NCBI RefSeq assembly: GCF_019100495.1
Contig: NZ_JAHRVA010000001.1
Location: 688,597-752,596 of the forward strand
Direction of reading: 5' to 3'
Length of the DNA: 64,000 bases
Source: Falsochrobactrum tianjinense
GTDB lineage: Bacteria > Pseudomonadota > Alphaproteobacteria > Rhizobiales > Rhizobiaceae
Shown here: piece after piece, positions 1 to 9,039 of the stretch
Layout: each line of letters begins with the position of its first letter
Position numbering within the stretch: the first letter of the stretch is position 1
Made by a program: the position numbers and the translations under genes
Notes under the pieces: model-generated
Told to the model about the DNA's origin: nothing
The model's input: only the letters and a program-made list of their open reading frames with translations
The model's database searches: none

Positions 1-1708
1 GCGCCCGCTGCAATCTATCCTGTGCACCTTCGGTCCTGAAACCGAAGAAACGCAGGTCATCGACTTCGACGTCGATGGTGTCAGATCGGGCAATATCACC
101 TATGGCCACCGTTTCCTGAGCAACGGCGAGCCGATCAAAATCCGCCGTTTCGAGGATTATGTCGCAAAGCTTGAAAAAGCTTTCGTCGTGCTCGATGCCG
201 AGCGCCGCAAGGAAATGATCTTACAGGACGCGCGTAATCTCGCTTTCGCATCCGGCCTTGAACTGGTCGAGGATGCGGGGCTGCTGGAAGAGGTTTCCGG
301 CCTTGTCGAATGGCCGGTGGTGCTGATGGGCGAATTCGAGGAAGAATTCCTTGAAATCCCGCCGGAAGTCATCCGCCTGACTATCCGCGCCAACCAGAAA
401 TGCTTCGTCACCCGCAAGCAGGGCGAGGCGGAAGCGCTTTCAAACAAGTTCATTCTGGTGTCGAATATCGCCGCGCGCGATGACGGCGCGGAAATCGCTT
501 ATGGCAATGGCAAGGTGGTGCGCGCGCGCCTTTCCGACGCGCTTTATTTCTGGCACACCGATCAGGGCGATCTGCCCGATCTTAACCGGCTTGATGCTTC
601 TGCGAAAAAATTCAGCCTCGATCTGAAAAAACCGCTCGATCAGCGCATGGCCCGTCTGGATGCATTGAACGTCACCTTCCACGCCAAGCTTGGAACGCAG
701 GGCGCGCGCGTTGAGCGCATTCGCTTGCTTGCAGAGCAGATTGCGTCGCTGGTCGGTGCCGATCCGAAACTTGCCGCGCGTGCTGCCGTGCTTGCCAAGG
801 CCGATCTGACCACTGAAGTTGTGGGCGAGTTCCCCGAGCTTCAGGGTGCGATGGGCCGCAAATATGCGCTTTTGCAGGGCGAAGATGAATCCGTTGCGGC
901 AGCGCTGGAAGAACATTACAAGCCGCAGGGCCCGTCTGATTTCGTGCCCAAAAACCCGGTTTCGGTTGCGGTCGCGCTGGCTGACAAGCTCGATACGCTG
1001 GTCGGTTTCTGGGCGATTGATGAAAAGCCGACCGGCTCGAAAGACCCTTATGCGCTGCGCCGTGCGGCTCTTGGCGTCATTCGGTTGCTGCTTGAGAATG
1101 ATGTTCGTGTGCGACTAGGCCATGTCTGCTTTATTGCGATGAACAATTATGCGCAGATAAGCAGCGCAGAGAAACGCGAAGAAATTTTCGGCGACCTGCT
1201 TTCCTTCCTCCACGACCGTTTCAAGGTCTATCTGAAAGACGAAGGCGCGCGCTATGACGCCATCGATGCGGTGCTGACGCCGGAAGCGGATAATCTGCTG
1301 CTGGTCGCTCGCCGTCTTGAGGCGCTGATCGTCTTTATCAATGAGGAAGACGGCAAGAACCTGCTGGCCGGAACCAGGCGCGCCGCCAATATTTTGGCTG
1401 CCGAAGAAAAGAAGGGCACGAAGGTTGCGGAAAGTGTCGATGTTTCTCTTCTGAAGCTCGATGAGGAAAAGGCGCTGTTTGAAGCCGCAACTGTGGCCTC
1501 CAAAGAGACCGAGGAGGCTATCGCCCGCGAGGATTTCCACGGTGCCATGCTGGCGCTCGCCAAGCTGCGCGGCCCGGTCGATACTTTCTTTGAACAGGTG
1601 CTGGTCAATGACGAGGATGAGAATATCCGCGCCAATCGCCTGGCGCTGCTCGATCGTATCCGCGCTGCCACCAGCAAGGTAGCCGATTTCTCGAAGCTCG
1701 CGGGTTAG
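1..1708 (+). CDS. glyS: Glycine-tRNA ligase beta subunit, 3' part
   Basis: This is the beta chain of the heterotetrameric (alpha2beta2) bacterial glycyl-tRNA synthetase, which charges tRNA-Gly in the cytosol. The frame is already open at base 2 and runs 568 codons to a TAG at 1706-1708, so the N-terminal part lies outside the window. The segment contains the long alpha-helical body typical of GlyS (for example [16 protein letters not shown]) and a C-terminal DALR-type anticodon-binding region ([20 protein letters not shown]). The alpha subunit glyQ would be expected just upstream. The Sua5-type gene follows 14 bases after the stop. Confidence 0.96.
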   Translation, partial: RPLQSILCTFGPETEETQVIDFDVDGVRSGNITYGHRFLSNGEPIKIRRFEDYVAKLEKAFVVLDAERRKEMILQDARNLAFASGLELVEDAGLLEEVSGLVEWPVVLMGEFEEEFLEIPPEVIRLTIRANQKCFVTRKQGEAEALSNKFILVSNIAARDDGAEIAYGNGKVVRARLSDALYFWHTDQGDLPDLNRLDASAKKFSLDLKKPLDQRMARLDALNVTFHAKLGTQGARVERIRLLAEQIASLVGADPKLAARAAVLAKADLTTEVVGEFPELQGAMGRKYALLQGEDESVAAALEEHYKPQGPSDFVPKNPVSVAVALADKLDTLVGFWAIDEKPTGSKDPYALRRAALGVIRLLLENDVRVRLGHVCFIAMNNYAQISSAEKREEIFGDLLSFLHDRFKVYLKDEGARYDAIDAVLTPEADNLLLVARRLEALIVFINEEDGKNLLAGTRRAANILAAEEKKGTKVAESVDVSLLKLDEEKALFEAATVASKETEEAIAREDFHGAMLALAKLRGPVDTFFEQVLVNDEDENIRANRLALLDRIRAATSKVADFSKLAG

Positions 1709-1722
1709 GACGGACAAAACCT

Positions 1723-2706
1723 TTGACGCAGATCGTCAAATTCGATGACAATGCCGTTGCGGGCGCAGTCGAAATCCTGCGGCGCGGCGGGCTTGTCGCG
1801 ATCCCGACCGAAACGGTCTATGGCCTCGCTGCCGATGCTTCCCATGGCGAGGGGGTGGCTGGTATTTTCGCCGCCAAGGGCCGTCCGCAGTTCAATCCTC
1901 TCATCGCTCATGTCGCAAACATCGATATGGCGGAACGCTATGTGAATTTCGATCCGCTCTCGCGCAAGCTGGCCGAAACCTTCTGGCCAGGGCCGCTGAC
2001 CCTCGTGCTGCCGCTAAAAGAAAAGCAGGGTACGGATCGCCCCATCCACCCGCTTGTGACGGCTGGGCTTGATACTCTGGCCATCCGCATGCCGCATGGC
2101 CGCGTGCGTGATGTTATTAAGGTTCTCGACAGTCCCGTTGCGGCTCCAAGCGCCAATAGGTCGGGCCGTATCAGCCCCACGAGCGCTCAAGCCGTTTATG
2201 ACGGTCTGGGCGGCAGGATCGATATGATACTTGATGCCGGGCCCTGCGGCGTCGGCGTCGAATCCACCATCGTCAAGGTCGAAGGCGACACCTTGCGTCT
2301 GCTGCGCCCCGGCGGGCTTGCAGCGGAAGAGATCGAAACCGCTATCGGCGCAAGGCTCGAACGTACTGCCCATGCCGCTGCCATTCAGGCGCCTGGTATG
2401 ATGGCTTCGCATTATGCGCCCGATGCCGCCATGCGGCTCGATGTGCGTGAAGTGAGGCCGGGCGAGGCGCTGCTGGCTTTTGGCCCGGATCGTGTGCGCG
2501 GGGCCGGCAAAGCGAAAGCGCTACTCAATCTGAGCGCGACAGGCAATCTGCGCGAGGCGGCGAGCAATCTTTTCGACTTTATGCGCAAGCTGGATGCGGC
2601 AGGGGCTGCGACCATTGCCGTTGAACCCATTCCCTCCGGCGGCCTCGGCGAGGCCATCAATGATCGCCTGAAACGCGCAGCCGCTCCCCGTGACGAATAT
2701 TCCTGA
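1723..2706 (+). CDS. L-threonylcarbamoyladenylate synthase, Sua5 type
   Basis: The 327-residue protein makes threonylcarbamoyl-AMP from threonine, bicarbonate and ATP, the first step of t6A formation at position 37 of ANN-decoding tRNAs. The N-terminal YrdC domain (about residues 10-200) shows the nucleotide-binding signature PTETVYGLAADA and a SAPSANRSGRISPTSA-like stretch. The remaining roughly 120 residues form the extra C-terminal domain that separates Sua5 from the short TsaC. The start is a TTG at 1723, 14 bases after the glyS stop. No in-frame ATG exists near the conserved N terminus, so a rare start codon is likely real. It is probably co-transcribed with glyS and the downstream FAD enzyme. 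Confidence 0.93.
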   Translation: MTQIVKFDDNAVAGAVEILRRGGLVAIPTETVYGLAADASHGEGVAGIFAAKGRPQFNPLIAHVANIDMAERYVNFDPLSRKLAETFWPGPLTLVLPLKEKQGTDRPIHPLVTAGLDTLAIRMPHGRVRDVIKVLDSPVAAPSANRSGRISPTSAQAVYDGLGGRIDMILDAGPCGVGVESTIVKVEGDTLRLLRPGGLAAEEIETAIGARLERTAHAAAIQAPGMMASHYAPDAAMRLDVREVRPGEALLAFGPDRVRGAGKAKALLNLSATGNLREAASNLFDFMRKLDAAGAATIAVEPIPSGGLGEAINDRLKRAAAPRDEYS

Positions 2707-2726
2707 ATGAGATTGAAGAGAAGCAC

Positions 2727-4139
2727 ATGCTGGACAAAACACTGATCGAACGTTTTAGCGCCATTGTGGGCGAGAAGAACGCCCTGACTGCGCCCGATGA
2801 TATCGCGCCCTATCTCGTCGAGCCGCGCGACCTTTATCAGGGTCGCTCGGCCTTGGTCCTGCGCCCCGGCTCGACGGAAGAAGTCTCGGCCATCATGAAG
2901 CTGGCACATGAAACCGGAACGTCAGTGGTGCCGCAAGGCGGCAATACAGGCCTTGTCGGCGCGCAAACGCCCGATGAAAGCGGCGCGACCATCGTGCTTG
3001 CCCTTGGTCGCATGAACAAGATCCGCTCGCTCGATCCGGTCGGCAATCTGGTGACGGTCGAGGCGGGTGTCATTCTCAAGAACTTGCAGGACGAGGCGGA
3101 AAAGGCAGGCCGTCTGTTCCCGCTTTCGCTGGGGGCGGAAGGCTCTTGCCAGATCGGGGGCAATCTGGGTTCCAATGCGGGCGGCACGGCGGTGCTGGCC
3201 TATGGCAATATGCGCGAGCTTTGCCTCGGCCTCGAAGTGGTGTTGCCCGATGGCAAAGTCCTCGATGATCTTCGCTATCTGAAAAAGGACAATACCGGCT
3301 ACGACCTCAAGGACCTGTTCATTGGTTCGGAAGGCACGCTTGGCATCATCACGGCTGCGGTGCTGAAAATCTTCCCGCAGCCCAAAGGCAAGGGCGTGGC
3401 CTATGCGGGTCTGAAAAGCCCCGAAGATGCGCTGCGCCTGTTTCAGCTTGCCAGCGAACATGCAGGCCCGTCGCTGACCGGCTTCGAGCTGATGCCGCGT
3501 ATGGGCGTGGAATTTACCGTGCGTCACGTCGATGGTGCGCGCGACCCGCTGGAAAGCCCGCATGACTGGTATGTGCTGATCGATATTTCTTCCGCGCGCT
3601 CGGAAGAAGATGCCCGCACCACGCTCGAAACCATTCTGGGCGAGGCTTTTGAAGCCGATATTCTTCAGGATGCCGCCATTGCCGAAAGCGTGGCGCAGGC
3701 CCAGTCCTTCTGGAGAATGCGCGAGGAAATGTCCTGGGCGCAAAAGCCCGAAGGCGGCTCGATCAAGCACGATATTTCGGTGCCGGTCGCTTCGATCCCG
3801 GCCTTCATTCGGGAAGCGGATAAGGCGGTTCTGGAAATGATTCCCGGCTCGCGCATTGTCTGTTTCGGCCATATTGGCGACGGCAACCTGCACTATAATA
3901 TCTCGCAGCCGGTGGATGCCGACAAGCAGGCTTTCCTTGCACGCTGGGACGAGATGAACCATCGCATTCACACAATCGTCGCAAGTTATGGTGGCTCCAT
4001 TTCCGCCGAGCATGGCATTGGTCGCCTCAAGCGTGACGAACTGGTCCATTTCAAGCAGGCGCTCGCGCTGGATCTGATGCGCCGCATCAAATCGGCCTTT
4101 GATCCGAAGGGCATCATGAACCCTGGTAAGATGCTGTAG
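2727..4139 (+). CDS. FAD-binding oxidoreductase, GlcD / D-2-hydroxyacid dehydrogenase family
   Basis: This 470-residue flavoprotein belongs to the VAO/PCMH family. The N-terminal FAD_binding_4 domain is seen in VVPQGGNTGLVGAQ (about residues 70-84) and in GSNAGGTAVLAYGNMRELCL. A FAD-oxidase C domain follows, with CFGHIGDGNLHYN and SAEHGIGRLKR near the end, the metal and substrate-binding histidine motifs of D-lactate, glycolate and D-2-hydroxyglutarate dehydrogenases. The exact 2-hydroxyacid cannot be read from sequence. It starts 20 bases after the Sua5 stop and is closed by the terminator at 4159-4189. It probably passes electrons to a quinone or ETF rather than to NAD. Confidence 0.92.
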   Translation: MLDKTLIERFSAIVGEKNALTAPDDIAPYLVEPRDLYQGRSALVLRPGSTEEVSAIMKLAHETGTSVVPQGGNTGLVGAQTPDESGATIVLALGRMNKIRSLDPVGNLVTVEAGVILKNLQDEAEKAGRLFPLSLGAEGSCQIGGNLGSNAGGTAVLAYGNMRELCLGLEVVLPDGKVLDDLRYLKKDNTGYDLKDLFIGSEGTLGIITAAVLKIFPQPKGKGVAYAGLKSPEDALRLFQLASEHAGPSLTGFELMPRMGVEFTVRHVDGARDPLESPHDWYVLIDISSARSEEDARTTLETILGEAFEADILQDAAIAESVAQAQSFWRMREEMSWAQKPEGGSIKHDISVPVASIPAFIREADKAVLEMIPGSRIVCFGHIGDGNLHYNISQPVDADKQAFLARWDEMNHRIHTIVASYGGSISAEHGIGRLKRDELVHFKQALALDLMRRIKSAFDPKGIMNPGKML

Positions 4140-4158
4140 TTTAAGCTATTTGCAGACT

Positions 4159-4189
4159 TTAAAGGCGGATAGGAAACTGTCCGCCTTTT
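4159..4189 (+). terminator. Rho-independent terminator after the FAD oxidoreductase
   Basis: The 9-bp arms aaaggcgga (4161-4169) and tccgccttt (4180-4188) pair across a 10-base loop and end in a short T run. The site lies 20 bases after the stop and would close the glyS/Sua5/FAD oxidoreductase unit. Confidence 0.8.
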
Positions 4190-4396
4190 GCATTAGTAAA
4201 TACAAATTTAGAAGAATTGCCGAAACCTTACACCCGGTTGCAATCTGATAACCAAATGAAAAAGCAGGGAAAAGTTAACCCAACTCATTAAGGTGGTCGG
4301 TAAGGATCTGCGCCTATTCTCTGTCTCAACAAGAGCAAGCATGCTCGCAAAGAGAAGCCGGATAACCGGCTCTTTAAAGAGACAGAGGCGTTGAAA
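4190..4396 (+). promoter_or_regulatory. Upstream region of the DUF6101 gene, with two small dyads
   Basis: This gene-free stretch is more AT-rich than its neighbours. It holds two short hairpins: gagca/tgctc around 4330-4343, and agccgg-ataa-ccggct around 4356-4371, about 25 bases before the start codon. AGAGG at 4384-4388 serves as the ribosome binding site. I found no convincing -35/-10 pair and no RNA gene. The dyads may be operator or leader structures. Confidence 0.35.
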
Positions 4397-4966
4397 ATGA
4401 TGAACAAGGAACTGAAAAAGCCCGAATGGGCTGGCCGTGAATTGCGGCTTGATCCGTTTCACTTCCCACAGGTCGTAACCTATGCCGCAGATGACGGGCG
4501 GACAGACATCACTTTTACGATCAACGAACGCGGCGCAGTGATCCGGCAGGTTCTGCCCTCAAGTGGCCTGCCTATGTCGATTGCTTTGCCGATCAATGCG
4601 TTCGTCGGCGTCACGGCCCGCGCGGTCGAGGACGAATATGGCGAAATCACTGTCACGCTGGAACTGATGCATAAGGATGCCCAGCTTTCCGTGCCGCTGC
4701 TTGTGGCGCACGACCTGACCGATGTTGCCGCCGACTGGCGGGCATGGGCGCAAGCCTTCAATCTGCCGATGATGCTGGTGGAAGAGGACGGCATAGCCCG
4801 TCCGCTTTATGAAAGCACTGGCCCGGTGCGCACGGGAGAGCCGCAGGCGCGCCGTCAGGGGCAGGAGCCGCGTCGCCGTCGCCCGCGCTTTCTCGCCCGT
4901 CGCAAGACCGGAACGCTGGGCGTGCGCATGGTGATCGAAGGGAAGGAAATCATCGCCAGGAATTGA
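4397..4966 (+). CDS. Conserved hypothetical protein, DUF6101-like
   Basis: The 189-residue protein has no signal peptide or membrane segment. A conserved-looking core (residues about 10-125, beginning near RLDPFHFPQVVTYA) is followed by a very basic C-terminal tail with an RRRRPRFLARRKTG run, which could contact nucleic acid or acidic lipid. From memory it resembles the Rhizobiales family DUF6101, which has no established function. The ATG at 4397 is preferred over the TTG at 4391 because AGAGG at 4384-4388 lies 8 bases before the ATG but only 2 before the TTG. It is monocistronic, with terminators on both sides. Confidence 0.8.
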   Translation: MMNKELKKPEWAGRELRLDPFHFPQVVTYAADDGRTDITFTINERGAVIRQVLPSSGLPMSIALPINAFVGVTARAVEDEYGEITVTLELMHKDAQLSVPLLVAHDLTDVAADWRAWAQAFNLPMMLVEEDGIARPLYESTGPVRTGEPQARRQGQEPRRRRPRFLARRKTGTLGVRMVIEGKEIIARN

Positions 4967-5027
4967 CAAGAGAGGGTCGCCAGTTACTGGCAGCCCCGTA
5001 AAGAATTCGGCTGACCTCCAAAAAGCC

Positions 5028-5061
5028 CCCGGATGTTTCACAACATCCGGGTTTATTTTTT
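5028..5061. terminator. Bidirectional terminator between DUF6101 and the enoyl-CoA isomerase-like gene
   Basis: Perfect 10-bp arms cccggatgtt (5028-5037) and aacatccggg (5042-5051) flank a 4-base loop. On the plus strand the stem is followed by TTTATTTTTT. On the minus strand it is followed by a CTTTTTGG run. The plus-strand T tract also encodes the lysine-rich C terminus and stop of the reverse-strand gene ending at 5053, so the element serves both convergent genes. Confidence 0.85.
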
Positions 5062-5823
5062 GCGCGTCAGAAATGCCATCACGGCTTGGCGCGCTTCATC
5101 GGATTTGAGCTGCTCACCGAACTGTCTGGCCTCGCGCATGATCCGCTCGGACACCTTTTCAGCAGGCATACGCATCAGGCTACGTGCGATCTGCATGGCT
5201 TGCGGCGGCTTCGAGGCGATTTCGTCGGCGGCTTTCATCACTTCCGCCTCAAGTTCCGCACTTTCGACGATTCGATAAACAAGCCCCGCTTCAAGTGCGG
5301 CTTCGGCATTAAAGCCATGGCCCAGCGCCAGCAGTGCGAACGCTTTCTGATGGCCCATCAGCGGCGGGGCAAGCAGGCTGGACGCTGCTTCCGGCACCAG
5401 CCCGAGATCGACGAACGGTGTGCGGAACAGCGCGTGGCTCGTGGCGAATGTCAGGTCGCAATGCAGATGGATGGTCGTGCCGATGCCGATAGCCAGCCCG
5501 TCCACGCCGGAAACGATCGGCTTCTTCGCGTCCGAAAGTGCGCCGAGAAAATCGAGGATTTCCTGTCCAAGATTGCCGCCCGTTGCCGCAACCATGAAAT
5601 CCTGCATGTCGTTGCCGGAGGAAAAAGCGCCCGGATGTCCGAGGAATACATGCACGCGCACCGCTTCGTCCGCGTCGCCGTCACGCAAGGCCGCAGCCAT
5701 GGCAGCATACATGGCGCGGGTGATGGCGTTCTTTTTCTCGGGCCGGTTGAGGCGGATGATCTGCGCCGCGCCTCCCTGAATGTTTTGGGGGCGCTCGATG
5801 AGAATATGCTCGCTCATGTTCAC
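5053..5823 (-). CDS. Enoyl-CoA hydratase/isomerase family protein, probably delta3-delta2-enoyl-CoA isomerase type
   Basis: This is a 256-residue crotonase-fold protein of acyl-CoA metabolism. The oxyanion-hole segment HPGAFSSGNDMQDF is present. The usual hydratase pattern GGGxE is replaced by GIGTTIHLHCD, so the first catalytic glutamate of enoyl-CoA hydratases is missing. The later segment TPFVDLGLVPEAASS instead matches the TPF...PEx.SS pattern of delta3,delta2-enoyl-CoA isomerases, where the Glu after Pro is catalytic. I therefore favour isomerase over hydratase; this is inference from motifs. The start ATG overlaps the stop of the upstream acyl-CoA dehydrogenase by 4 bases (ATGA), so the two are translationally coupled. 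Confidence 0.88.
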   Translation of the reverse strand: MNMSEHILIERPQNIQGGAAQIIRLNRPEKKNAITRAMYAAMAAALRDGDADEAVRVHVFLGHPGAFSSGNDMQDFMVAATGGNLGQEILDFLGALSDAKKPIVSGVDGLAIGIGTTIHLHCDLTFATSHALFRTPFVDLGLVPEAASSLLAPPLMGHQKAFALLALGHGFNAEAALEAGLVYRIVESAELEAEVMKAADEIASKPPQAMQIARSLMRMPAEKVSERIMREARQFGEQLKSDEARQAVMAFLTRKK

Positions 5824-7592
5824 GCCTCCAGCGCTGATTTTGCAGCCGCAAGGCTGGATGCGCCGGTGACGACGGTGTCCTTCAGCGCAGTAACTTCCGC
5901 CAGCATGTTTTCGGCATAGAAACGGCAGAGCGCGGAGCGGCCTGCATCCTCGCCCGCAAGCGCTGCGCGGGCAAGATAAGCGCCGCCGGAAACGAGCGAC
6001 AGCAGCCGCTGGTAAGGCGTGGCGCCTGAAAGCGCGTCTTCTGTGCGGCCGTCGGCAACGGTCTTTTGCAGCCAGTCGCTCGCCTCGCAGGCGTCCGCGA
6101 TAGCCTTCGCAAGGCGGCTGCCGGTCTCGCCCAGTTCCGGGCGGTTGGAGGCGGAAGCCTTGTCGGCGTCCTGATGCAATTCTGCAAGAAAGCCCTTGAT
6201 ATGCTCGCCATTTCCAAGCGGCAGCTTGCGCATCACAAGGTCGATGGCCTGAATGCCGTTCGTGCCTTCGTAGATCGGGGTGATGCGGGCATCGCGCAGC
6301 AATTGCGCCGCACCCGTTTCCTCGATGAAACCCATGCCGCCGTGGACCTGCACGCCCAGCGAAGCAACGTCCACGCCCGCATCGGTGGCAAAACTCTTGG
6401 CAAGCGGGGTCAAAAGGCCGGCGCGGTCCGTCCAGAACTGTGCGTCAGCGCCTTCGCTCACATGGCTCATGTCGATGGCGTGGGCGCAGGCATAGGTGAT
6501 GGAACGGGCAACCTGCGTCAGCGCCTTCATGGTCAAAAGCATGCGCTGCACATCGGGATGCTCGATGATCGGACTCATCGTTTCTTTCGCCCCGATAGCG
6601 CGGCCCTGCTTGCGCTCCTTGGCATAGGCAAGTGCCTGTTGGTAGGCGGCTTCCGCCACACCGACGCCCTGAATGCCGACGAGAAGGCGGGCATTGTTCA
6701 TCATGGTGAACATGCAGGCGAGACCGCGATTTTCCTCGCCGATCAGATAGCCGACAGCACCCTGTTCCTCGCCCTTCACGAAACCGTCGCCATAGATCAT
6801 GGTGCAGGTGGGGGAGGCGTGAATGCCCATCTTGTGCTCAAGGCTGGAGCAGAAAAGATCATTGCGACGACCGAGCGAACCATCCGCATTGACGAGAAAT
6901 TTCGGTACCAGAAACAGCGAAATGCCCTTGGTACCGGGAGGTGCATCGGGCAGACGCGCCAGCACCAGATGCACGATATTGTCGGTCAGGTCGTGTTCGC
7001 CATAGGTGATGAAAATCTTCTGGCCGAAAATGCGATAGGTGCCGTCGTCGCGGCGTTCGGCGCGTGACCGCAGCGCCCCCAGATCGGACCCCGCCTGCGG
7101 CTCGGTCAGGTTCATCGTGCCCATCCACTCGCCGGAAATGAGCTTTTCGAGATAGATGTCTTTCAGCTCTTTCGAGGCGTGCCTTTCCAGTGCTTCGACA
7201 GCGCCCATAGTGAGCGTCGGTGCAATGGCAAACGCCAGCGTGCCGGAATTCCACATTTCGTTCACCGCCACCGACATCATGGTCGGCAGGCCTTGGCCGC
7301 CATAGTCCGGCGTGCCTGTGAGCGAATTCCATCCGCCTGCGATCCAGTCGCGGTAAAGCTCTTTCCAGCCCGGCGCGGTGGTGACGATGCCGTCCCTGAC
7401 AGTTGCGCCCTGTCGGTCGCCGGTGATGCGCAAAGGCTCGACGCGCTCGGCGGCAAACTTGCCCGCTTCTTCGAGAATGGCCTCAGCCAGATCGGCAGAA
7501 AATTCCGGGAAACGGTTGTCATCGAGCGCTTTTTCAAGCCCCGCAACCTTCATCAGTGTGTGGGAAATTTCAGAAACCGGCGCGCGATACAT
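5820..7592 (-). CDS. Acyl-CoA dehydrogenase, long form with extra C-terminal domain
   Basis: The 590-residue FAD enzyme performs alpha,beta-dehydrogenation of an acyl-CoA in beta-oxidation or a related branched-acyl pathway. The FAD/substrate motif MNLTEPQAGSDLGALRSRA occurs near residue 160. The catalytic glutamate motif YEGTNGIQAIDL lies near residue 442. Beyond it is the roughly 120-residue extra domain found in the long DmdC/FadE-like subgroup, so the preferred substrate cannot be fixed from sequence alone. It is the first gene of a two-gene unit with the isomerase-like gene. The upstream region carries a LiuR-like palindrome at 7698-7716, suggesting induction by acyl-CoA or branched-chain amino acid catabolism. 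Confidence 0.94.
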   Translation of the reverse strand: MYRAPVSEISHTLMKVAGLEKALDDNRFPEFSADLAEAILEEAGKFAAERVEPLRITGDRQGATVRDGIVTTAPGWKELYRDWIAGGWNSLTGTPDYGGQGLPTMMSVAVNEMWNSGTLAFAIAPTLTMGAVEALERHASKELKDIYLEKLISGEWMGTMNLTEPQAGSDLGALRSRAERRDDGTYRIFGQKIFITYGEHDLTDNIVHLVLARLPDAPPGTKGISLFLVPKFLVNADGSLGRRNDLFCSSLEHKMGIHASPTCTMIYGDGFVKGEEQGAVGYLIGEENRGLACMFTMMNNARLLVGIQGVGVAEAAYQQALAYAKERKQGRAIGAKETMSPIIEHPDVQRMLLTMKALTQVARSITYACAHAIDMSHVSEGADAQFWTDRAGLLTPLAKSFATDAGVDVASLGVQVHGGMGFIEETGAAQLLRDARITPIYEGTNGIQAIDLVMRKLPLGNGEHIKGFLAELHQDADKASASNRPELGETGSRLAKAIADACEASDWLQKTVADGRTEDALSGATPYQRLLSLVSGGAYLARAALAGEDAGRSALCRFYAENMLAEVTALKDTVVTGASSLAAAKSALEA

Positions 7593-7697
7593 CTTTCCTC
7601 CTCAGGCCTCTCCCGGACCGTCTTCTTTTGCTCCGCGCTGCATCTGCCTGCAACTTTCAGCGGAGGCAGAAGAATGCCTCGATACAGAGCTATCGAC

Positions 7698-7716
7698 TTA
7701 TTACGTAAACGTCAAT
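7698..7716. promoter_or_regulatory. LiuR-like operator candidate upstream of the acyl-CoA dehydrogenase
   Basis: The sequence ttacgtaaacgtcaa (7701-7715) closely resembles the LiuR motif I recall for MerR-family regulators of branched-chain amino acid and fatty-acid degradation (TTTACGTAAACGTAAA). It lies about 110 bases upstream of the reverse-strand acyl-CoA dehydrogenase start and about 120 bases upstream of the GGDEF gene. No regulator gene is adjacent. Confidence 0.4.
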
Positions 7717-7836
7717 ATTTCATGTCTGTTTCACATTCACTTATTCCATCGGACACGTTAACGATATTAGAGACTGCTTAACGAAATTTTTTCCGCACGA
7801 TGATATGCTTCGCGATGGCTGGGGGGTTGTTCGCTC

Positions 7837-9039
7837 ATGATGCTTGTGTCGTTTTTTCTGACGGTTCATCTGACGATAGCGTGTCTTTTTGTGCTGACTT
7901 TCGCTTTCGTGTCTCTTCAGGAGCCAAGCCATCAGGCACCGCGCTGGTTCACGCTTGCCTTCGCCAGCTCCGCGACCATGCCGCTTCTGGGGTTCTGGAT
8001 ACCCGTCGCCGCCTATCCGCGTCTCATTGTTCTGGCGTCTTTCGCTGCCATCATGATGGCCCTCACATCAATGGTGATCGGCCTGCACAAGACCTATAAG
8101 CAACCGCCGAACTGGCCCTTGCTCGGCGTGCTTTTCGCGGGGGCGATCCTCTGCAACGCGCTGATCTTTGAACTGCCGAGGGCGTCGTTCCTGCATCGTT
8201 TTCTCTATCAGTTGCCGCTTTGCCTGGTAGAGCTTCTGGTCATCCGCGTGATCTACCGTTCCGGTATGCCGCGCCTGGTGGACAAGCTGCTGATGGTGCT
8301 GGCGGTGCTCAGTTTTGTCCATTTCTTCTCGAAAACATTCCTGATCGTCTGGCCCGGTGCGGATGTGCGTCCGCAAGACCACAGCGATGGCGAGCATTTG
8401 CTCTTTTCGCTTTCCACAGGCGTTTTCATTCACGTAGCCACGGGGCTGCTTTTGCTGCTGCGCACATTGTCGCGTCTGGTGGGCGACGCCAGCGAACAGT
8501 CCGAGATCGACGCTTTATCACAGATTTATAACAGACGCGGTTTTGACCGCCATGTTGCGCGCATTCTTGCGCGCAACGGGCCTTCCATACCCTTCGCCGT
8601 GATCATGAGCGATCTGGATTATTTCAAGCGTGTCAACGATACCTATGGCCATGATGGCGGCGACCGCGTGATCGCGGCCTTCGGTGGATTGCTCAAAGCG
8701 CATCTGCCCAAATCGACGATCGCTGCACGCATGGGTGGCGAGGAGTTCGTGGCTTTCCTGCCCGGTGCGGATATGCACGACGCGCATCATCTGGCGCAGA
8801 CCTTGCGCACTGCCATGGGGACACTCGGTTTTGTGGTCGGCGATTCTGACTGGAGACCGACGGCCAGTTTCGGCGTGGCCGAGAAAATCGCCGGTGAAAG
8901 CCTTTATGAAACCATGCGCCGCGCCGATTGCGCGCTTTACGATGCCAAGAAGGCGGGACGCAATCGCGTCCACACGTCGGAAGGTCAGGAACCGGATTCC
9001 TCGCGCTCGACCGCTCTCCAGCCGATATCTGACCGATAG
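7837..9039 (+). CDS. Membrane-anchored GGDEF diguanylate cyclase
   Basis: This 400-residue inner-membrane protein makes cyclic di-GMP from two GTP. The N-terminal half (about residues 1-215) is a run of hydrophobic helices, probably six or seven membrane segments, with no recognisable sensor name. The GGDEF domain occupies about residues 225-385, with the metal-binding segment [19 protein letters not shown] and the signature GGEEF at residues 300-304. No RxxD inhibitory site precedes it; the preceding residues read KSTIAARM, so feedback inhibition is probably absent. A G-rich stretch at 7822-7827 is the likely ribosome binding site. Its last 55 bases overlap the end of convergent purD. Confidence 0.92.
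   Translation: MMLVSFFLTVHLTIACLFVLTFAFVSLQEPSHQAPRWFTLAFASSATMPLLGFWIPVAAYPRLIVLASFAAIMMALTSMVIGLHKTYKQPPNWPLLGVLFAGAILCNALIFELPRASFLHRFLYQLPLCLVELLVIRVIYRSGMPRLVDKLLMVLAVLSFVHFFSKTFLIVWPGADVRPQDHSDGEHLLFSLSTGVFIHVATGLLLLLRTLSRLVGDASEQSEIDALSQIYNRRGFDRHVARILARNGPSIPFAVIMSDLDYFKRVNDTYGHDGGDRVIAAFGGLLKAHLPKSTIAARMGGEEFVAFLPGADMHDAHHLAQTLRTAMGTLGFVVGDSDWRPTASFGVAEKIAGESLYETMRRADCALYDAKKAGRNRVHTSEGQEPDSSRSTALQPISDR

Noticed and set aside
2922-4049. Minus-strand open frame inside the FAD oxidoreductase
   Set aside because: It is fully contained in a well-supported forward gene and has no motif.
4230-4295. CtrA-type site (TTAA-N7-TTAA) around ttaacccaactcattaa
   Set aside because: The spacing between the TTAA halves is 9, not 7.
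4140-4396. Possible tRNA or small RNA in this gap
   Set aside because: No cloverleaf, CCA end or T-loop consensus could be found; only short dyads are present.
4208-4462. 84-codon minus-strand frame before DUF6101
   Set aside because: It runs into the DUF6101 coding start and has no convincing ribosome binding site.
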